64,000 nucleotides of DNA, from positions 159,362,438-159,426,437 of the forward strand of contig NC_080540.1 in NCBI RefSeq assembly GCF_028640845.1, read 5' to 3'. Of the stretch, positions 1-11,034 are shown in pieces; the stretch's first letter is position 1; each line of letters opens with the position of its first letter. Made by a program: the position numbers and the translations under genes. Under the pieces are notes generated by a model. The model saw only the letters and a program-made list of their open reading frames with translations, was not told the DNA's origin and ran no database searches. This stretch comes from Ahaetulla prasina. Its lineage: Eukaryota; Chordata; Lepidosauria; Squamata; Colubridae.

Positions 1-86
1 TTACCTATAAAACCTGATGAACTTTCAGATTTTTCCGAAACCTGAATCCAGTTAAGAATAGATGTTATTAGGTCATCAGTCTAGAC

Positions 87-512
87 CCGTGATGGCGAAC
101 CTATGGGATGCATGCCCAAAGTTGCACGTGAAGCCATGTCGCCCGGCACATGTGGCCTTGCCTGTTTGTCTTCTGGGTTTCAAGCATGCATGCGCGCACA
201 ATGATCATCTCTCCCTCACGTGTGCGGCAGTGCCAGAAACTGGTGTGCACATGTACACCAGCCAGCTGATGGGTACACATGAGCACTAGAACCTGGAAGT
301 TCAGCTTTTCTGGAGTGAGATCCCTTCACGCACGCGGCACTGCCAAAAACCAGCCTGTATATGCGTGCCACCCAGCTGATTGTCGGGCGCACATACGTGC
401 TAGAACCCAGAAATTCAGCTTTTCCAGAGCGCGGCCCCAATGAGCATGCATGTGTGCAACGTTTCTGCACAACCTTTTCGGCACTCGGTGCCAAAAAGGT
501 TCGCCATCACTG
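87..512. mobile_element. hAT MITE, family A (GATGGCGAACCT ends)
   Basis: The left end reads CCGTGATGGCGAACCT and the right end AGGTTCGCCATCACTG, an imperfect terminal inverted repeat. The 8-mers outside are GTCTAGAC (79-86) and GTCTAGCC (513-520), a hAT-sized target-site duplication with one mismatch. The interior is CpG/TpG-rich, made of degenerate repeats of a 'CCAGAAACTGG..' motif, and has no credible protein. A second copy lies at 63084-63589. The short open frames over it on both strands have no coding character. Confidence 0.85.
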
Positions 513-678
513 GTCTAGCCCAACTCCCAGTGATAATTTCCATCTTGGCATGGCCAGCCATTTTCCAATTAGTTAGTCCAGTGGTAAGCAGGTAGACTAC
601 TTTAGACAAGCTTATCTTGCGCTGATTTTATGTGGTATGTTAAAGATGGCCATAAACATCCTTATTTCATTCTTCAAC

Positions 679-1090
679 ATAGTGATTAAATACTGTGGAC
701 ATAATATACTTAGACTTCAGCAAGGCGTTCGACAAAGTAGACCACAACCTAAGCTAGAAAAATGTGGGATAGATAGCATCACCACCAGATGGATTTGTAA
801 CTAGCTGACAAACCATACTCAATGAGTAGTCCTTAATGGATCTACGTCTAGATGGAGGGAAGTAAGCAGTGGGGTACCACAAGGTTCCGTGTTAGGCCCA
901 ATACTCTTCAATATCTTCATAAACAACTGAGATGAGGGACTAAGAAGGGGAATTTACCAATTTTGCAGATGATACTAAACTGGCATGAATAGCCAGCTAG
1001 CTTGAGCCTATCATCTAGGAACACCCTAGATGATAGGCTCAAGATCCAGATGGACAGACTTGAATACTGGGCCCTATCTAACAATGGCTT
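679..1090 (+). pseudogene. CR1 LINE reverse-transcriptase fragment, decayed
   Basis: Translation in shifting plus-strand frames gives CR1-type reverse-transcriptase motifs: a 'DFSKAFDKVDHN' block near 710-750, '[18 protein letters not shown]' near 870-930 and the catalytic 'FADDTKL' near 960-982. Stops and frameshifts lie between the blocks. The piece is truncated at both ends, so it is an old dead copy. It carries a 19 bp snap-back inverted repeat just after the FADD motif. Confidence 0.8.
1001..1043. repeat. Perfect 19 bp inverted repeat inside CR1 fragment
   Basis: The arm at 1001-1019 is the exact reverse complement of 1025-1043, with a 5 nt loop at 1020-1024. The right arm fits normal CR1 sequence and the left arm interrupts it, so the left arm looks like an inverted local copy. 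Confidence 0.9.
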
Positions 1091-1688
1091 CTCCATTGCT
1101 TTGTTTTGATACCCATATTTCTGATGAAATAAAAAAGTAGATAAATATTATTTACTCCAATTAAAGTAACATTTATACTTACTGAGAATTTACTGCTGAA
1201 AATTTCAATCCTTAACTATGCAATCCTACATGTAATGGCACTACAATAACCTTTACTAATTTGATGCAGACTCTAAAGTTGTTGAACATAAGAATATAGT
1301 TATCATGACAGAATTAAGTCTTACTAAAACTATCACATTCTTCCTATTTTTATGTTTTGGTTTTGTAGACAAATTAGTTTAGAGAAAATGAGATTTCAGC
1401 ATATTGGTCAACTTGTTCTGATCATGCAAGAGTTGGAATAGATTTACAGTTAGTATTGACTGTATTTATAGTATGATCTGAATTATGCTGACACCATTTG
1501 CTAAAATGTTGGTATGTTATTCTGATATTTTTCTGATCACTGTAGTTTTGTTTTTATGCATCATACAACCTGTTTCCCCCATTTATTCCTTGCTAGGACT
1601 GAAGTTAACCTAACCTGAATTAATATGAGAAATGTGAATCTGTATCATACTATATTGAAATCCTATCAAATTCCAGGATAATTTTATC

Positions 1689-1825
1689 CAGTGGTGGGAT
1701 TCAGCCGGTTCGCACCACTTCGGGAGAACCGGTTGTTAACTTTCTGAGTAATTTGGCGAACTGGTTGTTGGAAGAAATCATTAGGGCAGAGAACCGGTTG
1801 TTAAATTATTTGAATCCCACCACTG
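1689..1825. mobile_element. hAT MITE, family B, 137 bp
   Basis: A perfect 15 bp terminal inverted repeat (CAGTGGTGGGATTCA and its complement) bounds 137 bp. The flanking 8-mers are both ATTTTATC (1681-1688 and 1826-1833), a perfect hAT target-site duplication. Inside are repeats of the palindromic core AACCGGTT in a 'GAACCGGTTGTTAA' setting, possibly transposase binding sites. Same-length copies lie at 39676-39812 and split at 26478/31116; a 371 bp relative lies at 24956. Confidence 0.93.
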
Positions 1826-2072
1826 ATTTTATCCCTTACGTTTTAAAAATCCACTTTTGTTCTACAATAGTGATAAAGGGCTACCTGTTTAAGATGCCTA
1901 GGGAATCTCCCTTTACAGCTGCATTATTTGCTTTCAGTTTATTGCAGTGATCTAGAGATGGGAAGAGTAAACTCTATGCTCTTCAAACAGTTTGAGCCAA
2001 ACTAGGCTGAATCATGTTTTTATTTTGTTCAAAGCAGGTGCAAAGGTGGCTGATGTAGATGTGAGGGCCAAT

Positions 2073-2274
2073 CAGGGGTGAAATTCAGCAGATTCTGACA
2101 GGTTCTGGAGAATTGATAGCAGAAATTTTGAGTAGTTTGGAGAACCAGCACATACCACCTCTGGCTGGCCCCAGAATGGGGAGGGAATGGAGATTTTGCA
2201 CTATCCTTCCCCTGCCATGTCCTCCAAGCCACGCCCACAGAACCGGTAGGGAAAAAATTTGAATTTCATCCCTG
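2073..2274. mobile_element. hAT MITE, family C, 202 bp
   Basis: Ends are CAGGGGTGAAATTCA and TGAATTTCATCCCTG. Perfect 8 bp duplications GGGCCAAT flank it at 2065-2072 and 2275-2282. Internal 'AGAACCGGTAG' and 'GCCACGCCCACAGAACCGG' motifs are shared with the copies at 4648, 11433, 32578, 43562 and 50140. Confidence 0.92.
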
Positions 2275-2365
2275 GGGCCAATCATAAATCAGTTATACTA
2301 AACCTCCCAATCCCCTTTCCCCTTCTTCCAAGCTGCCCCCAAACCATGCAGGAGAAAATGAATGT

Positions 2366-2500
2366 AGAATATTCTTTATTGGCCAAGTATGATTGGACAC
2401 ACATTTGTCTCAGTGCATAAGATCTCAGTGTACATGCAAACAACAGTGATAAATCATAAGATACCAATAGGACATGGCAATAAGAAAGATGAGAAGAAAA
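2366..2500 (-). mobile_element. L3/CR1-type snake LINE 3' end, fragment
   Basis: The stretch 'TATTGGCCAAGTATGATTGG' followed by 'CTCAGTGTACATG' matches the 3' tails at 42623 and 59086. Those two copies end in (AATAG)n, read leftward; this copy has only a degenerate 'AGAATATTCT' at that place, so it is probably older. No coding part is present. Confidence 0.6.
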
Positions 2501-2708
2501 TATGCATAAATAACTGTGCCTAAATGTCTTCCTCTATGCAGAAAATACCAGGTATGGAGGACGAAATCTTAGATTGTGGCGCAGGGAGGAAGGCTTAGAC
2601 ACCCCCATCAAGAATAGTTAAGGCTCTTTTTTGACAATAATATCAGTTAGCTCTGCAAAAGATTCTGGATTTGAAGAGTAGAAAATGCAGTGTACATACA
2701 TACATATA

Positions 2709-2913
2709 CGTGGTGGCTCAGTGGCTAAAACACTGAGCTTGTCGATCAAAAGGTTTGCAGTTCTGCAGTTCAAATCCGTAGTGCCATGTAACAGGGTGAG
2801 TTCTCATTACTTGTCCAAGCTTCTGCCAATCTAGCAGTTCAAAAGCAAGTAAAAAATGCAAGTAGAAAAATAGGAACCATCTTTCTTGGGAAGCTAACAG
2901 CATTCTGTGCGTC
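2709..2913 (+). mobile_element. tRNA-derived SINE, 5' portion (interrupted)
   Basis: This is the head of the same SINE seen complete at 12711-13076 and 31188-31531. A tRNA-like A box ('GTGGCTCAGTGGCTAAAAC') and a B-box-like 'GCAGTTCAAATCC' are visible. The sequence stops after 'CATTCTGTGCGTCT', where an LTR-like element begins, and resumes near 3457. Confidence 0.8.
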
Positions 2914-3311
2914 TGTTGTGGCTCCAGGCTCCCCCTCCCCGGGCCTGGCCCCCTGCCAGATAGTGACTCAGAGAGTGAGGGGGAAGGGCCGTCAGGGCTC
3001 CAGGAACCAGAGGCAGGCCAGGTGGAAGAGGTGACGAGGCCTCCGTCTCCTGTATCTCTCCCCGCCCAGGAAACACTTCCAGACCCAGGTGAGGACAATC
3101 AGTCCTGGTTAGATCCAGGTTTCGTAGACAAGAGAGGCGGGAACAACAGAAGCAGGGGTGGGGCAGGCCTAGAAAGTGCTGAGTCACGGAGCCACACCCC
3201 ACAGGGTATAAAAGCAGGAGGGGCTGCTATACTGCTTTGTGACGAACAAATCAAACTGCCTAGAGAGAACTTGAGCTGAAGTGCTGTTTATTCCTGATTT
3301 CCTGGTTAACA
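2914..3311 (+). mobile_element. LTR-like element inside a SINE
   Basis: It begins TGTTGTGGCTCC and ends GGTTAACA, fitting TG...CA ends. A TATA box (TATAAAAG, 3207-3214) lies about 100 bp before the end, as expected for an LTR promoter. It is followed by about 145 bp of unassigned sequence (3312-3456) that may be the start of an internal region ('TGGCATCAAGAAAG'). I could not find a target-site duplication. The 85 aa frame across it is probably incidental. It could be a solo LTR with an adjoining fragment, or a deletion derivative. Confidence 0.5.
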
Positions 3312-3456
3312 CGCTGGCATCAAGAAAGATGACAGAAAAACCTTGGCAGATGCTCGCTGGGTTGCTGCCAGAGCTGATAACTGCCGTGGACTCAATTGTC
3401 AGCTAATTGAGTCATTTCTCGTGCCTCCCAGACTGCGGTGGGGGGACAGAACAGAG

Positions 3457-3598
3457 TATTTGGCATTTAGTCATGCCGGCCACATGACCACAGAGATATC
3501 TTCAGATGCGCTGGCTCTTCAGCTTTGAAACGGAGATGAGCACCGCCCCCTAGAGTTGGGAACGACTAGCACGTATGTGTGAGGGGAACCTTTAACTT
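3457..3598 (+). mobile_element. tRNA-derived SINE, 3' portion
   Basis: From 'TTTGGCATTTAGTCATGCC' to 'GGGGAACCTTTAACTTTT' it continues the SINE interrupted at 2913. It is followed by a short TATC-rich simple repeat (3601-3625). Confidence 0.8.
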
Positions 3599-4647
3599 TT
3601 ATATATCTATATCTATCTATATAAAAATCAATCACATGGCTACAACTTTTTAAACCCACTGCAGCTTTTCCTGGAATTCTATGACTACTATCCCTAGCTG
3701 TGGCGCCATCTCAAGAAAAGACACATTAGCAGTATGATGGCTGGCCAGAGTCCTCCTGTTTCCCTTGCTGCACTACTAAGAGGCTTTCTCCGAATGCCTG
3801 TGTTATGAGATGTTCTCCCGTGGTGTGAAGGTTTCTGTTGTGCAGCCTGCAATTTTCATTGCCAGCACTAATTTATACAGTACTTTAAGATCATTGCTAC
3901 TAAAATGTAGGGGGGGAAATGCCAAAATTGTATATTCTGCTTAGGAGGATGGAAAGATACTGGATGAAAAGATCGCAAGATGGCTTCTCCAACATTCCTC
4001 CCACGATTGACAGCATAAATCATTCTCTGACCTCTGCTTCACCCTTCACCAAATATCATCTGATTACTGGTAGCTGCAAATGCAAGTTATGACTCACTTG
4101 CCTGGTGCTATTTCAGATAATCTCAACATCTATTGAGGAGACATTACGACATAACTGCAGAGGAAAATTCATTTTAACTATTATCTGGTGCAGATACCAC
4201 AATGTTGCATTTAGTCCAATCTGTTGCTAATTAGTTAATTATTTGAGCCTAACTTGATATATTCTGATTTTCTATATATGTTGAGTACTTCAGAAGTGTA
4301 GCTCAGCACTACTGTGATCATTTCCTTCTCCTATCCATCTCAGCTGTTAAGGCAAAACCTTAATTGCATTAAAAGTTGTTTTGAATTAGAATGTCAAAAA
4401 ATGCACTTGTTTTGAAAATTTTCTCCTAGGAAATAAGATGTCCTGAGGTAGTGTTCTTGCACTTGCAAATAAGATAAGGCATCCCAAAGATTGTTGGTTC
4501 CTTCTGCCCCAAATCAGTGCCCCCACTTAAATTGGTCATACTGCATGTTTCTGCAGAAAACGTTGTATCAAGACCCAAAAAGCCGTCTTGTCTCTCTCCA
4601 TCATCTCATCCACCTTCCTTCTATCTTGCTTTATACATGATTTATCA

Positions 4648-4922
4648 CTGGGTGAAATCCAGTAGGTTCTGACAGGTTCTGGAGAACTGGTAGCGAAAAT
4701 TTTGAGTAGTTCAGAGAACCGGTAGTGGAAATTTTGAGTAGTTCAGAGAAGCGGCAAATACCACCTCTGGCTGGTCCCAGAGTGGGGTGGGAATGGAAAT
4801 TTTGCAATATCCTTCCCCTGGAGTGGGGAAGGAATGGAGATTTTGCAGTATCCCTCCCCCTGCCACCCCCACCAAGCCACCCCCACAGAACCGGTAGTAA
4901 AAAAATTTGAATTTTACCACTG
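4648..4922. mobile_element. hAT MITE, family C, 275 bp with internal duplication
   Basis: Left end CTGGGTGAAATCC, right end ATTTTACCACTG. Flanking 8-mers are ATTTATCA (4640-4647) and CTTTATCA (4923-4930), one mismatch. A segment of about 40 bp around 'GGTAG.GGAAATTTTGAGTAG' (about 4688-4750) is present twice, and so is the 'GAGTGGGG..GGAATGGA' block, which explains the extra length over the 202 bp copy. Confidence 0.88.
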
Positions 4923-5168
4923 CTTTATCAGTGGTGAGTTTGAGATACCAATGACTTCAGTAGTACCATTTTCATTTAAAATAGCATCACACTAGAGAAA
5001 ATAGATTTGTCTCTCAGAAGTGTTTGTATTTTTTTGGACTTATTTAAACAATTCTTTCTAGGGGGTTCTAATCCTTCAGCAGGAATTGAATTCATGGATC
5101 ACTGCACTCTAGATGACTATATACAGTGCATTTGATTTAGGAGCTCTCCAGGCCCGGCTACTTAACAA

Positions 5169-5348
5169 TGTTGGAGAAAATGATATATAGAATCTACTGG
5201 ACATATAGTCCACCTTCCGTTAAACTTTCAGAACAGAGATACAGCTATATCATAATGTCATATCCCCATGTGTTCAGGAATAGCAATATAAAATGAAATT
5301 GGCCATGTGTTGCCTCCTGGTGGTCAATATAAATAAAGATACATAACA
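5169..5348 (-). repeat. Probable 3' LTR of gypsy copy 1
   Basis: It lies directly beyond the polypurine tract of the minus-strand gypsy remnant (plus-strand CTCCTCCCTCCC, 5349-5360). In plus orientation it begins TGTTGGAG and ends ACATAACA, giving TG...CA ends and 180 bp, close to the 178 bp LTR of copy 2. Only the last bases ('TTATGTATCTTTA' in element orientation) resemble the LTR at 26488. No partner LTR survives because the 5' half of the element is missing, so the outer boundary is an estimate. Confidence 0.6.
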
Positions 5349-7057
5349 CTCCTCCCTCCCAGAAAACACTTTACCACTATTTACATATTATTTACATGTT
5401 ATTTTTCGGCGTAGTCACGCAAATAACCTGGGCGTCTCCTAATTCTTTCGGACCTCGCGGTTCAGTCCTGGGTGGTGTTTTGAGCTGGTCGGAGGGCTGT
5501 TTTCTCCTCCAGCTCTTTCTCTAGGCCATCGGGCCCTGGATTACTGGCAGTTTCTTTTCTTGGCCTCCGGCCTTGGATTACTGAGTTTTCCTGTTGTTTC
5601 CATCGGGAACCTGATGGCGTCGCTGGACCTCCGGGACCTCAGCTAAGTCTTGCGCCTCCCGGGTTATGGTCAGCTGTGGGTTCAAATAAGGAGTGGTCAT
5701 TTTCTGTCTCATTTAGCTCGGGTTGTTCAGCTATTCGTTTCCTTATCTGATCTATGTGGCGCCTCCATACTCGGTTGTCTTGTAATTCACCAAGTATGAC
5801 TTTGGACCGGTTGCTTTTATGATTTGCCCTGCGAGCCAACTTGGGCCGTCCCCATAGTTGCGGGCCCACACTCGATCGCCTATGCCCATTTCCCTCGTTT
5901 TTCTAGTTCCCCTTGTAACCCTCTGGTGTGTAATGGGATTCAAGCGGTCAAGTGGGCACCGGAGTTTCCGTCCCATCAATAATTCGGCTGGGCTTCTGCC
6001 TGTAGCAGTGCTTGGGGTTCTGTGCTGAACGGCCAGAAAGAAATCTATCTTTGTTTGCCAGTCACCTGGCTTGAGCCTGGACAATGCCTCCTTAGCGCTC
6101 CGGACGGGCAGCTCTGCAAGGCCATTCGGCGCAGGGTGGAAAGGCGCAGAGGGCATGTCGGATGCCCTCCTCTGCCAAGTATTCCTCAAACTGGGCTGCC
6201 GTGGAATTGCGGGCGTTGTCGGACACCAGAGTGTCCGGCAACCCGTGGGTTGCGAATAGGTGGCGCAGGGCTGCGATTACTGCCTCGGCCGTGGTGGATT
6301 TCATGAGTATGATCTCCAACCATTTAGAGAATGCATCGACAACCACGAGGAAAGTTTGGCCGTGGAAAGGGCCAGCAAAATCAATGTGGATTCTTGACCA
6401 GGGCCCTTGGGGTTTCTCCCATTCCCTGACTGGGGCCGTTGGGGGTAGAGGTCTGGACTCTTGGCAAGCCTGGCATTTCCCTACCCTCTCAGCAATCTCT
6501 GAGTCCATGAGAGGCCACCACACATAGCTTCTTGCTAACCCCTTCATCCTTACGATCCCTGGGTGACCCTCGTGGAGGAGGTCCAATACTTTTCCCCTTA
6601 ATTTATCCGGAATTACCACACGATCACCCCATAACAGGCACCCCCCTTGAGCCGAGAGCTCATCACGTTTTTTTACAAATTCCTTAAACCATTCACCCGG
6701 CGCAGCGGGCCACCCTCTTTGTACCCAACCGAGTACAGTCCTTAACATAATGTCCCGGTATGATGCCCGAGCCACTTCCTTAGATGTGACTGGGCCAGAG
6801 TCCAAAGAGTCAATCAGCAGGATGGGCGTCCCCGGAGTGGGATCTTCGATCGCCCCTGGTAGTGGGCATCTGCTTAACGCGTCTGCATGCCCCACTTCTT
6901 TTCCTGGTCGATGCTGCAGCTTGTACGAATAAGCGGCTAAGAAAATAGTCCATCGAGTCAATCGTGGCGAAAGTGCCACAGGCGTTGGGCGGTCGCCAGC
7001 CAGTATTCCTAACAGCGGTCTGTGGTCAGTCACAATTTCAAAATCCGCCCAAAACAT
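5349..7057 (-). pseudogene. Ty3/gypsy integrase and pol C-terminus, copy 1
   Basis: The frame from 7057 down to 6092 (321 codons) starts in the RNase H tail ('VTDHRPLLG') and runs into integrase. The HHCC zinc finger is visible (HEGH at residues 162-165, CQAC at 195-198), as are the first two catalytic acidic residues (HIDFAG, D226; VSDNA, D280). A frameshift near 6150 moves the third-acid region ('PNGLAE') into the frame 6189-5752, and another moves the C-terminal tail into 5869-5639. The domain ends with a GPY-like 'GPKSYLV'. The host role is nil; this is a dead retrotransposon. Confidence 0.9.
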
Positions 7058-7785
7058 ATTCGTGAAATTTTTTCACCCTGACACAATTGCTAGCGCTTCT
7101 TTATCTAACTGGCTATAGTTCCTCTCTGGGAGGACATCGTTCTGGAGTAGAAGGCTATGGGGCTTCTGTGCCGTTTGGAAGTCTGTGGCTGAGTACAGCC
7201 CCACCCCGTAAGGGGAGGCATCGCAAACCAGCACTAGGGTGAGCTATGATATTGGATGAGCAGGCTATCGCCGAGAGCAGGTTTTTACTGCTTGAAAGCC
7301 CTATTTTCCGACTTTCCCAAGACCAAGCGGTATTTTTTCCTAGAAGCTTATGCAGCGGTTCAGCAACGGTCGCTTTGTTTTTCAAAAAGACCGCGTAAAA
7401 ATTCACTAGCCCTAGGAATGCCTGAAGTTCTGTTTTGTTTTTGGGCGCTGGAGCCTTTTTAATTGCCTTAACCTTGCTCTCAGTGGGGTGAATTCCTTTC
7501 TTGTCTATTCGGTAGCCCAAGAATTCGACGGATTCTACCCCTATCTGGCATTTGTTCACTTTAACCTTTAGTCCGGCTGACCGGAAAATGCCCAGAACCT
7601 TTCTCAGACGCTCCCCCAATTCCTCTACATTTTCCGCTGATATCAACACATCATCAGTAGGAACTACCCTGGGAGCCCTTGCAGAAGTCGTTCCATTAAG
7701 TTTTGGAACAGCCCTGGTGCCACACTCACCCCAAATTGTAATCGGGTACACTTGAATGCCCCTGTGAGAAAACATTCTACATTCC
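7058..7785 (-). pseudogene. Ty3/gypsy reverse transcriptase/RNase H remnant, copy 1
   Basis: The minus frame 7787-7155 holds the C-terminal half of reverse transcriptase and the connection region ('QIGVESVEFLGYRIDKKGIHP', 'AFLGLVNFYAVF'). Copy 2 keeps an intact YFDD catalytic motif, but here it reads PTDD. Homology stops near 7775, so gag, protease and the RT N-terminus are absent. Frameshifts separate it from the RNase H/integrase frame. Confidence 0.88.
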
Positions 7786-7803
7786 ATAAGTCCCCCTCCC
7801 CCC

Positions 7804-8756
7804 CAGGGGTGAAATCTAAAAATTTTCCCTATTGGTTCTATGGGCGTGGCTTAATTGGTGGGCGTGGTTTGGTGCTCAGATGACTGGGTAGGCATGACCA
7901 ATAACAAAAAATAATAAAAATAATAAACAAAGTATAAAAAACAATAAGAGGTACCAAAAACCAACTTTCACACTTTACACACACACAACACAACACAACT
8001 GACTCACACACAATGTAAAAGCAGCTGCACTTCACACTTCACACAGCCACAAAAAGCTCAAAAACCAACTTTCACACTTTACACACACACAACTGACACA
8101 CACACAATACCACATACAGCTTTCTGAGATTTTGTGTGTTTGTGTAGTTAGAGTGAAACACTACAGAAATACACCAAATCTCAGAAAGCTGCACAAATAT
8201 TTTATTTTATTATTTTATTTTATTTTATTTTATTGTGGATTTCAATTCCCAGAGTTCCTCAGCCAGACAGCATTAATCACTCAGTGGTGAAATAGATTAG
8301 CTAAATTTAGATTAGTTCAGTCTGGTGCTAAAAGCGAAACTGGGGCTTTTCGGCTGTGAGAAAAGCCATGAGGTCGATCAGTAATCAGGTAAGTATCTTA
8401 GACTCTTTTAAAGGGAGTTTTTCTACATGTTTTCTACAGAAAACATGTTTTTTAAGGTTCTGCTGATGAGGAACTCAGGTGAGATCCCCAGAGTAGCCTT
8501 TAATTTTTTTTTTTAAGTTTAAAGGCTGCCAATCTCAGCTGAGGCGCGGGATCCTCAAAGGCTTTTTTTTACTTTTAAAGGCATGTTTCGGCTGAAGAAA
8601 AACTTTTAAAAGTAAAAAAAAACCCTCTGCTGATGGTGCAGCTCAGCAGAGGCAGGGGGCGGGGCCAGGGATTTTTGCTACCGGTCCTCCGAACTAGCAG
8701 CCGCCATCGCTACCGGATCGCGGGAGCCGGTCCGATCCGGGAGCATTTCACCCCTG
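7804..8756. mobile_element. hAT element, family D, 953 bp, non-autonomous
   Basis: 12 bp terminal inverted repeats CAGGGGTGAAAT/ATTTCACCCCTG, with perfect flanking CTCCCCCC (7796-7803 and 8757-8764). The left end shares 'GGTTCTATGGGCGTGGCTTAATTGG' features with family C, and the right end carries 'GGAGCCGGTCCGATCCGGG'. The interior has CA-rich tracts (7975-8110), a TTTTA repeat (8200-8235) and a hairpin region (about 8560-8630). No transposase frame is present. Confidence 0.92.
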
Positions 8757-8764
8757 CTCCCCCC

Positions 8765-10080
8765 TCCATAAGTATGGCAACTAAGAAATAGAGCAAGAAA
8801 TATATGGCTTCAGCTAGAGTTGTTTAGAGAGTTGACACATATCCCAGGATAATGTTGCAGCATCCAATCTGGGTCGATCACTGGGACCAGAGATTTAGAG
8901 GTTTTGTCATCTTTCATCTTTCGCTTTAATGCTGGTCTTCTTTTTAAGACAGATTCTTTTTGTTGGAGATATCAAAATAGGAACTTAGTACCTCAGTCTT
9001 TACTTTCCAACTTGTTGACGTTTTGTCATCTTCACTGAGCAGCTGGGACATAAGATTCTTTTTCTTTTATTTTGAACTTAGAAGCTTTTTTATATATATT
9101 TTAGCATCTTTTGCAAACTTCAGATTATTTTGAGCTTCAGCTTCTCAGACACTTTTTTTTATTTTTACAATTCTGGATTAACTGTTTGTACTCTTGGAGA
9201 TCTCTCATCTTGCTTCCTCCTAAATGTGTCAATGTGTTTTTTTTATTTTCATTAAGCTTTTTCTATAGCCGTGGTAAATTCTTTTGCTATTTTTATTTCT
9301 CAATGGAATTGTTTGCAATTGTGCTTTTAGTATTTTCCTTTTTAAGAACTCCCACTATCGTGAACTCTTTCTCTCATTAGCTTCTCCTAAAATAAAACCC
9401 TTCTCAAACTTTATTTAAAGACCAAAGTGAGAGTTAATATATTGTTGTTCTAGATCAGGAATAAACTGATGTTCCCTGGGTTTCTGCTTGCTTTTGTTCC
9501 AAAGAATGCATGCAGCAAAGTCTAGTATGTCAGGAGCTAGAACTATAAGATTGTAAAATTGGGATGGCTTCTTTCACACAAAACTATACAGAAATGTTCC
9601 TCCCATCTACTCTTGACATCCACTGTTCTATAGACTCCACCCAATAAAGGCACTTATACCACCACTTTTTCACGGATAACCTGCCCTTTTTTTTTTGCTC
9701 TGAAACATCTGATCTCTATGTTAGCTATTGTAATTTATCCACAAACCTGAAAAAGGTTCACTACACTTTTTCCTCCAAAAATAAGGTGAATGTTTATTTT
9801 TCATTGAATCCCATTGTATGAATGGCAGAGGCAAAAAAAAAATGAAGAAAAAATATCCCAAGAAAAACTATGCAAATGAAGACAATACATTAGGGGTGGT
9901 CAACAGTTTTAAACAGATGTTTAGAGTGCATAGGAGCACAAATATAGAACCCATTTGCATTTCTTTAAAGCAACTGAGTACCTATTCCTAAGAAAAAGAC
10001 ATGGCTGCTTTAAAGAATTTAAAGCATCTTTTCAGAATTGGTACACAAATCACCAGCCTTGGTGAAGTTCCAGAACTGTA
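8765..10080. other. Unassigned T-rich sequence
   Basis: No gene or recognisable repeat. The stretch is T-rich on the plus strand from about 8930 to 9330, and the 89-codon frame there is phenylalanine/leucine-rich, as expected of T-rich DNA. Confidence 0.5.
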
Positions 10081-10082
10081 TT

Positions 10083-10233
10083 TTAACATAACATAACATA
10101 ACATAACATAACATAACATAACATAACATAACATAACATAACATAACATAACATAACATAACATAACATAACATAACATTACATTACATTACATTACATT
10201 ACATTACATTACATAACATAACATAACATAACA
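10083..10233. repeat. (AACAT)n microsatellite, about 150 bp
   Basis: Tandem ATAAC units shift to ATTAC near 10180 and back near 10210. The array sits exactly at the 3' end of the minus-strand CR1 at 10234, so it probably grew from the LINE tail. Confidence 0.95.
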
Positions 10234-11015
10234 TCAGAGTTGGAAGGGACCTTGGAGGTCTTCTAGTCCAACCCCCTGCCCAGGCAGGAAACCCTATACC
10301 ATTTCAGACAAATGGCTATCCAACATTTTCTTAAAAATTTCCAGCGTTGGAGCATTCACAACTTCTGCAGGCAAATTGTTCCACTTATTGATATTTCTAA
10401 CTGTCAGGAAATTTCTCCTTAGTTCTAAGTTGCTTCTTTCTTTGATTAGTTTCCACCCATTGCTTCTTCTCCTGCCTTCAGGTGCTTTGGAGAATAGCTT
10501 GACTCCCTCTTCTTTGTGGCAACCCCTGAGATATTGGAACACTGCCATCATGTCTCCTCTAGTCCTTCTTTCCATTAAACTAGACATTCCCAGCTCCTGC
10601 AACCGTTCTTCATATGCTTTAGTCTCCAGTCCCCTAATCATCTTTGCTGCTCTTCTCTGTACTCTTTCCAGAGTCTCAACATCCTTTTTACATCGTGGCG
10701 ACCAAAACTGAATGCAATATTCCAAGTGTGGCCTTACCAAGGCATTATAAAGTGGTATTAACACTTCACGTGATCTTGATTCTACCCCTTGTTTATGCAG
10801 CCCAGAACTGTGTCGGCTTTTTTGGCAGCTGCTGCATACTGCTGGCTCATATCTAACTGGTTGTCCACTAGGACTCCAAGATCCCCAATTACTACTATTG
10901 AGCAAGATACCGCATATACAGTACCTGTGCATTTTTTTTTTTGCCTAAATGTAGAACCTTACTTTCTTCACTGTTGAATTTCATTTTGTTAGTTAGCGCC
11001 CAATTTTCTACAATG
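10234..11015 (-). pseudogene. CR1 LINE ORF2 C-terminus and 3' UTR, 5'-truncated
   Basis: The minus frame 10932-10294 (212 codons) covers the end of CR1 ORF2: '[17 protein letters not shown]', '[15 protein letters not shown]', '[12 protein letters not shown]' and a final 'FKKMLDSHLSEMV'. These are the thumb and C-terminal segments after the RT catalytic core, which is lacking. The 3' end carries the usual CR1 'CAGAGTTGGAAGGGACCTTGG' (plus strand). It is closely related to the copy at 36776. Truncation near 11015 is typical of incomplete reverse transcription. Confidence 0.92.
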
Positions 11016-11034
11016 TTCTACAATTTTACAATGT

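Noticed and set aside
3022..3279. 85-codon frame starting MEEVTRPPSPV
   Set aside because: It lies across the LTR-like element, over the TATA box. No domain or supporting context.
6022..6527. Plus-strand frames of 62-121 codons over gypsy copy 1
   Set aside because: Antisense to the integrase frame, which has clear HHCC and catalytic motifs.
10083..10233. Regularly spaced repeats that could suggest a CRISPR array
   Set aside because: Units are 5 bp with no spacers; a simple pentanucleotide array in a vertebrate genome.
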